Source: Armatimonadota bacterium (lineage in GTDB: Bacteria > Armatimonadota > UBA10988 > DTZQ01). Taken from it: 8,783 bases of DNA. Below the pieces are notes generated by a model. That model made no database searches and was not told the DNA's origin. It saw only the letters and a program-made list of their open reading frames with translations. The translations under genes were made by a program, and so were the position numbers. The stretch spans positions 1 through 8,783 of the forward strand of contig DTZQ01000336.1 of NCBI GenBank assembly GCA_012961305.1, in the 5' to 3' direction. This document shows positions 5,611-8,783 of this stretch, in pieces (position 1 is the stretch's first letter; each line of letters opens with the position of its first letter).

Positions 5611-6387
5611 ATGATAGACCTGCATACTCACTTGCTGCCTGGTCTGGACGATGGGGCTCGTTCCTTGGAAGAGGCAGTAGCCATGGCTGAAATTGCCGCC
5701 CAAGACGGAATTCAGCAAATTCTCCTGACCCCCCATTGGGCCAGAGGCAAGTACGAACCGTCTCCGGAGACGATTGCTCAGAAAACTAAGGAACTACAGG
5801 CTGCTTGTGCGGCCTGTGGGATTAGGTTGAAGTTTACCGCAGCCGCGGAGGTGCTCCTGTATGATGAACTCCCGGTACAGGTGCGGGACGGACAGGTGCC
5901 TACTTGGGGAGGGCAGAATCCCTATTTGCTGCTGGAATTGCCTCTGTTTGACTGGCCACTATGCATGGAGGAGGTCATTTTCCAACTCCAGATGCAGGGC
6001 CTTAAACTAATCCTGGCCCATCCAGAACGCTACACCCGGGTGCAGGAGGACCCTGCCGTGCTGTATCGCTTGTCGGTCAGTGGAGTATTGGCACAGGTCA
6101 CCGCCGCCAGCCTGTTGGGCTGGCAGGGACCCATAGTGCGCCGGACGGCACAAATGCTGATAAAACAGCGATGGGTACAGGTCATCGCTTCTGATGCTCA
6201 TTCGCTCCGCTCCCCACCCCAACTAACGGAGGCGGTGCAGGCCGCGACTGCCCTCATAGGGGAGGAGGCTGCTCGGCAGATGGTCACCACCGTGCCCACC
6301 CGTATTCTGCAAGGCTCCCGGGTCCCCACCGACCCGTTGGAACCCAAACGAAAGAGATTTTGGCCGCTTTTAGGCCTGAGATGGTAA
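5611..6387 (+). CDS. PHP-domain CpsB/YwqE-type tyrosine-protein phosphatase
   Basis: This 258-residue protein is a PHP-family metal-dependent phosphatase of the type that dephosphorylates bacterial tyrosine kinases and polysaccharide export regulators. The metal-site motifs are in order: DLHTHLLPGLDDGA (H5, H7, D14), LTPHW (H42), AAEVLLYDEL (E80), LAHPERY (H137) and IASDAHS (D195, H197). ARGKYEPSPETI after the second motif fits the CpsB/YwqE group. A histidinol-phosphatase-like role is less likely given the LLPGLDDGA signature. W43 stands where many relatives have His or a polar residue. The frame is open back to 5542, but the ATG at 5611 starts exactly at the PHP motif and lies just past the promoter, so it is preferred. 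No tyrosine kinase or Wzz-type gene is visible here. It is first in an operon with the aminotransferase and the exported protein. Confidence 0.88.
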   Translation: MIDLHTHLLPGLDDGARSLEEAVAMAEIAAQDGIQQILLTPHWARGKYEPSPETIAQKTKELQAACAACGIRLKFTAAAEVLLYDELPVQVRDGQVPTWGGQNPYLLLELPLFDWPLCMEEVIFQLQMQGLKLILAHPERYTRVQEDPAVLYRLSVSGVLAQVTAASLLGWQGPIVRRTAQMLIKQRWVQVIASDAHSLRSPPQLTEAVQAATALIGEEAARQMVTTVPTRILQGSRVPTDPLEPKRKRFWPLLGLRW

Positions 6388-6390
6388 GTA

Positions 6391-6398
6391 AAGGAGGT
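6391..6398 (+). promoter_or_regulatory. Ribosome binding site setting the TTG start at 6405
   Basis: AAGGAGGT, a full anti-16S match, lies six bases before TTG 6405. The frame is open back to another TTG at 6360 inside the phosphatase gene, but that site is not preceded by a ribosome binding site. Confidence 0.8.
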
Positions 6399-6404
6399 CA
6401 AGCC

Positions 6405-7787
6405 TTGGCTGGTAGAGAGTATTCCCTAACCCCGCAGGTGGTGCCGCCGGTGGAAACGGCTCACCGCCGCATTCATACCCCTTTGCCCGTGCCGGAAAGC
6501 CTGCCCATTTTAGAGCGGCTACATCGCTACGAACCGCGCAGTATGCGGGGCCAACCGCCGATAATCTGGGCCCGGGCCGAGGGTATGTACGTGTTCGACT
6601 CCTACGGGAATCAATGGCTGGACTGGTCCTCGGGCGTGTTGGTCGCCAACGCCGGCCACAGCCATCCCCTCATTGTAGAAGCCATCCTTCGCCAAGCCCA
6701 GAGCAAACTGTTGCACAACTACTGTTTCCCCAGCGAAATTCGGGCCCAATTGGTGGAGAAGTTGGTCGAACTGGCCCCGCCCAAACTGACCAGAGCCTTT
6801 CTGCTCACCACTGGTTCAGAGACGACGGAGAACGCCCTCAAGTTGTGTCGTACCTACGGCCTGCGGCGAGGCGGTCGGAAGAAAATCACTTTCGTCACTT
6901 TCCACAATGCTTTCCACGGACGTACCTTGGGAGCCCAAATGGCCGGGGGCATCCCGGAACTAAAGGAATGGATTGTTAACTTGGACCCCAACATCGTGCA
7001 GGTGCCCTTCCCCGACGGGTTCCGCTGTCCCGACACCCGGTTTGAACTGTTCGAGGAGAGTTTGGCTGCCCAGGGCCTTAGGCCCTCCCAGGTGGCCGGG
7101 GTGATGTTGGAGACCTACCAGGGCGCTGGGGCCAGTTTCGCCCCGGTGGAGTACATTCAACGCCTGCGGGCCTGGTGTGAGGAGCACGAGGCGCTGTTGG
7201 TCTTCGACGAAATACAGGCGGCCTTCGGACGCTGTGGAACCCTTTGGGGCTTCGAGCACTACGGCGTCGAGCCGGATTTAATATGTTTGGGCAAGGGCAT
7301 CACCAGCAGTCTACCCCTGTCGGCCGTCTTAGGGCGGGAGGATGTAATGAACCTGTATGAGCCCGGCTCCATGACCTCTACCCATACTGGCAATCCCGTC
7401 TGTGTGGCCGCGGCGCTGGCTTCCTTAGAGGCTCTCTTCCGGGATGGTCTCATCGAAAATGCGGCCCGGGTGGGAAAAGTGCTCCATCGGGAACTGCAAG
7501 CCCTCCATCGCCGTTTTGAAAAGGTAATCGGGGCCGTACATGGCAAGGGGTTGGTAGCAGGAGTGCACATCGTTCGGCCCAATTCCCTGGAACCCGACGG
7601 CGACTTGGCTTTTCGGACGGTTGAACGGTGTATGCACAAGGGGTTATTGATGTTTTCGCCGGTTGGCCCCGGGGGGGCGACCATTAAAATTTGTCCCCCA
7701 CTGTGCACGACCGAAGACGCGGTGCGAGAGGGCTGTCAGGTATTGGCTGAGGCCCTGGCAGAGGTAATGGAGGAGGAACCAAAATGA
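6405..7787 (+). CDS. Class III PLP-dependent aminotransferase
   Basis: This 460-residue fold-type I aminotransferase belongs to the GabT/ArgD/ornithine aminotransferase class. Diagnostic parts are TTGSETTENALKLCR (135-149, phosphate-binding region), FHGRTLGAQMAG (170-181), LLVFDEIQAAFGRCG (264-278) with D268 and Q271 contacting the cofactor pyridine ring, and GKGITSSLPLSAVLGR (296-311) with K297 as the Schiff-base lysine. MTSTHTGNPVC follows at 323-333. The length is normal for the class, with a roughly 40-residue N-terminal extension before the first strand. The amino donor cannot be named; 4-aminobutyrate, ornithine-type or other omega-amino acids are all possible. The TTG start is fixed by the preceding AAGGAGGT. 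The gene begins 17 bases after the phosphatase stop and overlaps the next gene by ATGA, so the three are translationally linked. Confidence 0.9.
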   Translation: MAGREYSLTPQVVPPVETAHRRIHTPLPVPESLPILERLHRYEPRSMRGQPPIIWARAEGMYVFDSYGNQWLDWSSGVLVANAGHSHPLIVEAILRQAQSKLLHNYCFPSEIRAQLVEKLVELAPPKLTRAFLLTTGSETTENALKLCRTYGLRRGGRKKITFVTFHNAFHGRTLGAQMAGGIPELKEWIVNLDPNIVQVPFPDGFRCPDTRFELFEESLAAQGLRPSQVAGVMLETYQGAGASFAPVEYIQRLRAWCEEHEALLVFDEIQAAFGRCGTLWGFEHYGVEPDLICLGKGITSSLPLSAVLGREDVMNLYEPGSMTSTHTGNPVCVAAALASLEALFRDGLIENAARVGKVLHRELQALHRRFEKVIGAVHGKGLVAGVHIVRPNSLEPDGDLAFRTVERCMHKGLLMFSPVGPGGATIKICPPLCTTEDAVREGCQVLAEALAEVMEEEPK

Positions 7788-8659
7788 AAACTAAAATTCT
7801 GTGGGGATTGGTATTGGGGAGCCTAATGGTAGGTTCCGCAGGGGCGGTGCGTTTGCGGTACAACGACCAACCGGGCACTAAAGTATCCTATAAAGTGGGC
7901 CTGGCGGCAACGGGCATCATTTACGCCCTGGACACCCAGATTCCCCTTCAGTTCAAGGGCACTTCCGGCTACGAATATGAGGTGGTAAGCGTCAGTCCCC
8001 AGGGACACATTACTACCCGGATTAGGACCCTCCCCTTTCAGGTGCAGTCGAACAATCAGCCCTTACCTCCGAATGCTTTGCCCCAGATTCCGCCCCTTCT
8101 GGTAACTATTGACCGGCAGGGCAAAGTCCTCCGCGTGCGTGCGGAGGGCACGGCACCCCCTTCCACCCTGCCTGCGGGACTGTCCTTTAAGTACGACGAC
8201 GTGCTTTCTCAGATGTCCTCTCTGACCTTCCCCCAGCGGGACTTGAAGGTGGGCGACACCTGGGAGAACACGGTCACGGTGTCTTTACCCCGGGGCGGGT
8301 CGCTGCGAGTCACTGCCCGCTCGAAGTTGGAGGGTTTCCAGACCGTAGCCGGCCGACGTTGTGCCGTCATCCGCACCCAAGTCACCCTGCCCCTGACCCT
8401 GGCCTTCGGCATAGCGGGCCAGCAAGCCCAGCAGGCGGTTCCCCTCACCGGCAAGACGACCGGGCGGATGACGGGAGAAATCGTCAGTTATTTCTCCCTG
8501 GAGGAGGGACTGCTCCAGCAAAGTGCCTCAGAGATGCGCCTGGAGATGACCATGAGTGGGCCCTCTGGGGGGCCGGGCAGCCGTCCGGTAAGCGTGCGGG
8601 CCGTGGCCACCGTGCGCACCCACATCACCCGCCAACCGGCGGCCCCCGAAGGAGGGTAA
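7784..8659 (+). CDS. Exported beta-rich protein of unknown function
   Basis: This 291-residue protein has a clear signal peptide: MKTK, then a hydrophobic stretch, with likely cleavage after GSAGA at residue 21. The remainder is dominated by alternating beta-strand-like sequence with no transmembrane segment, so it should be periplasmic or surface-associated. The segment FPQRDLKVGDTWENTVTV (149-166) resembles the VGDTW core of secreted proteins annotated as DUF6263-like. That relationship is from memory and not certain. There is one Cys (C193) and a Pro/Gly-rich C-terminus. No catalytic motif is visible. The start ATG overlaps the aminotransferase stop and follows GGAGGAGG, so it is the last gene of the phosphatase operon. 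It may act in envelope assembly alongside the phosphatase, but nothing in the sequence proves this. Confidence 0.75.
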   Translation: MKTKILWGLVLGSLMVGSAGAVRLRYNDQPGTKVSYKVGLAATGIIYALDTQIPLQFKGTSGYEYEVVSVSPQGHITTRIRTLPFQVQSNNQPLPPNALPQIPPLLVTIDRQGKVLRVRAEGTAPPSTLPAGLSFKYDDVLSQMSSLTFPQRDLKVGDTWENTVTVSLPRGGSLRVTARSKLEGFQTVAGRRCAVIRTQVTLPLTLAFGIAGQQAQQAVPLTGKTTGRMTGEIVSYFSLEEGLLQQSASEMRLEMTMSGPSGGPGSRPVSVRAVATVRTHITRQPAAPEGG

Positions 8660-8663
8660 GTAT

Positions 8664-8783
8664 CTCGACCAGGTTAACTTTAATCTTGCCGGGCTTAAGT
8701 TCGCTCCGGGAAGGGAAATCCAGCCTCCTGGTCCAGAGTTCAAACTCTGGGCTACCTTTACCAAACCAACTGAAGTTGGTTCC
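8664..8783. repeat. Structured intergenic element, diverged copy B (runs off the window)
   Basis: Positions 8664-8701 match 5365-5402 of copy A without gaps, 31 of 38 bases identical, including GTTAACTTTAAT and GCTTAAGTT. About 30 bases later a hairpin (8731-8739 with 8744-8752, loop TCAA) occupies the place of copy A's second hairpin. A further inverted repeat, AACCAACT-GA-AGTTGGTT, lies at 8764-8781. The complementary right end expected from copy A is not reached before the window stops. It follows the exported-protein gene by only a few bases, so it may also act as that operon's transcript end. Confidence 0.6.

Noticed and set aside
7259..7708. Minus-strand ORF opposite the aminotransferase
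   Set aside because: It is an antisense shadow of conserved PLP-enzyme sequence in GC-rich DNA.

Overview
The window is GC-rich, densely coded bacterial DNA with short gaps between genes, strong AGGAGG-type ribosome binding sites and sigma70-type promoters. The lineage cannot be fixed from the sequence alone. A CoA-disulfide-reductase-type flavoenzyme, a standalone HD-GYP protein, a double PRC-barrel protein, a class III aminotransferase and GC-rich intergenic inverted repeats would fit a free-living, possibly thermophilic, bacterium from an Armatimonadota- or Chloroflexota-like group. That placement is a weak inference.

Layout. Positions 1-157 hold two GC-rich hairpins and the ribosome binding site of a CoA-disulfide reductase/NADH oxidase family flavoenzyme (158-1516, +). 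It converges on a minus-strand pair: a double PRC-barrel protein (2198-2713), read first, followed by an HD-GYP protein (1556-2140) whose HD motif is degenerate (Cys-Asp). The pair has a clear extended -10 promoter at 2774-2802. Next is a secreted SGNH hydrolase (2983-4554, +). Its linker leads into the first strands of a parallel beta-helix domain, which breaks off at about 4041. From there the reading frame continues for 170 codons as the exact codon-by-codon antisense of mtaB (4042-5334, -), the methylthiotransferase that modifies t6A37 in tRNA.

The divergent gap 5335-5610 contains a 120-bp structured element bounded by a perfect 11-bp inverted repeat that encloses two hairpins. It also contains a near-consensus promoter so close to the next start codon that the mRNA should be leaderless or nearly so. 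That promoter drives a tight three-gene operon: a PHP-family CpsB/YwqE-type tyrosine phosphatase (5611-6387), a class III PLP aminotransferase (6405-7787, TTG start) and an exported beta-rich protein of unknown function (7784-8659, ATGA overlap). A second, diverged copy of the 120-bp element begins at 8664 and runs off the window.

The best leads are the broken SGNH/beta-helix gene fused to antisense mtaB, and the repeated element with conserved fold and TTCAA-type hairpin loops. Secondary leads are the near-leaderless operon promoter and the HD-GYP protein lacking the His of its HD pair.
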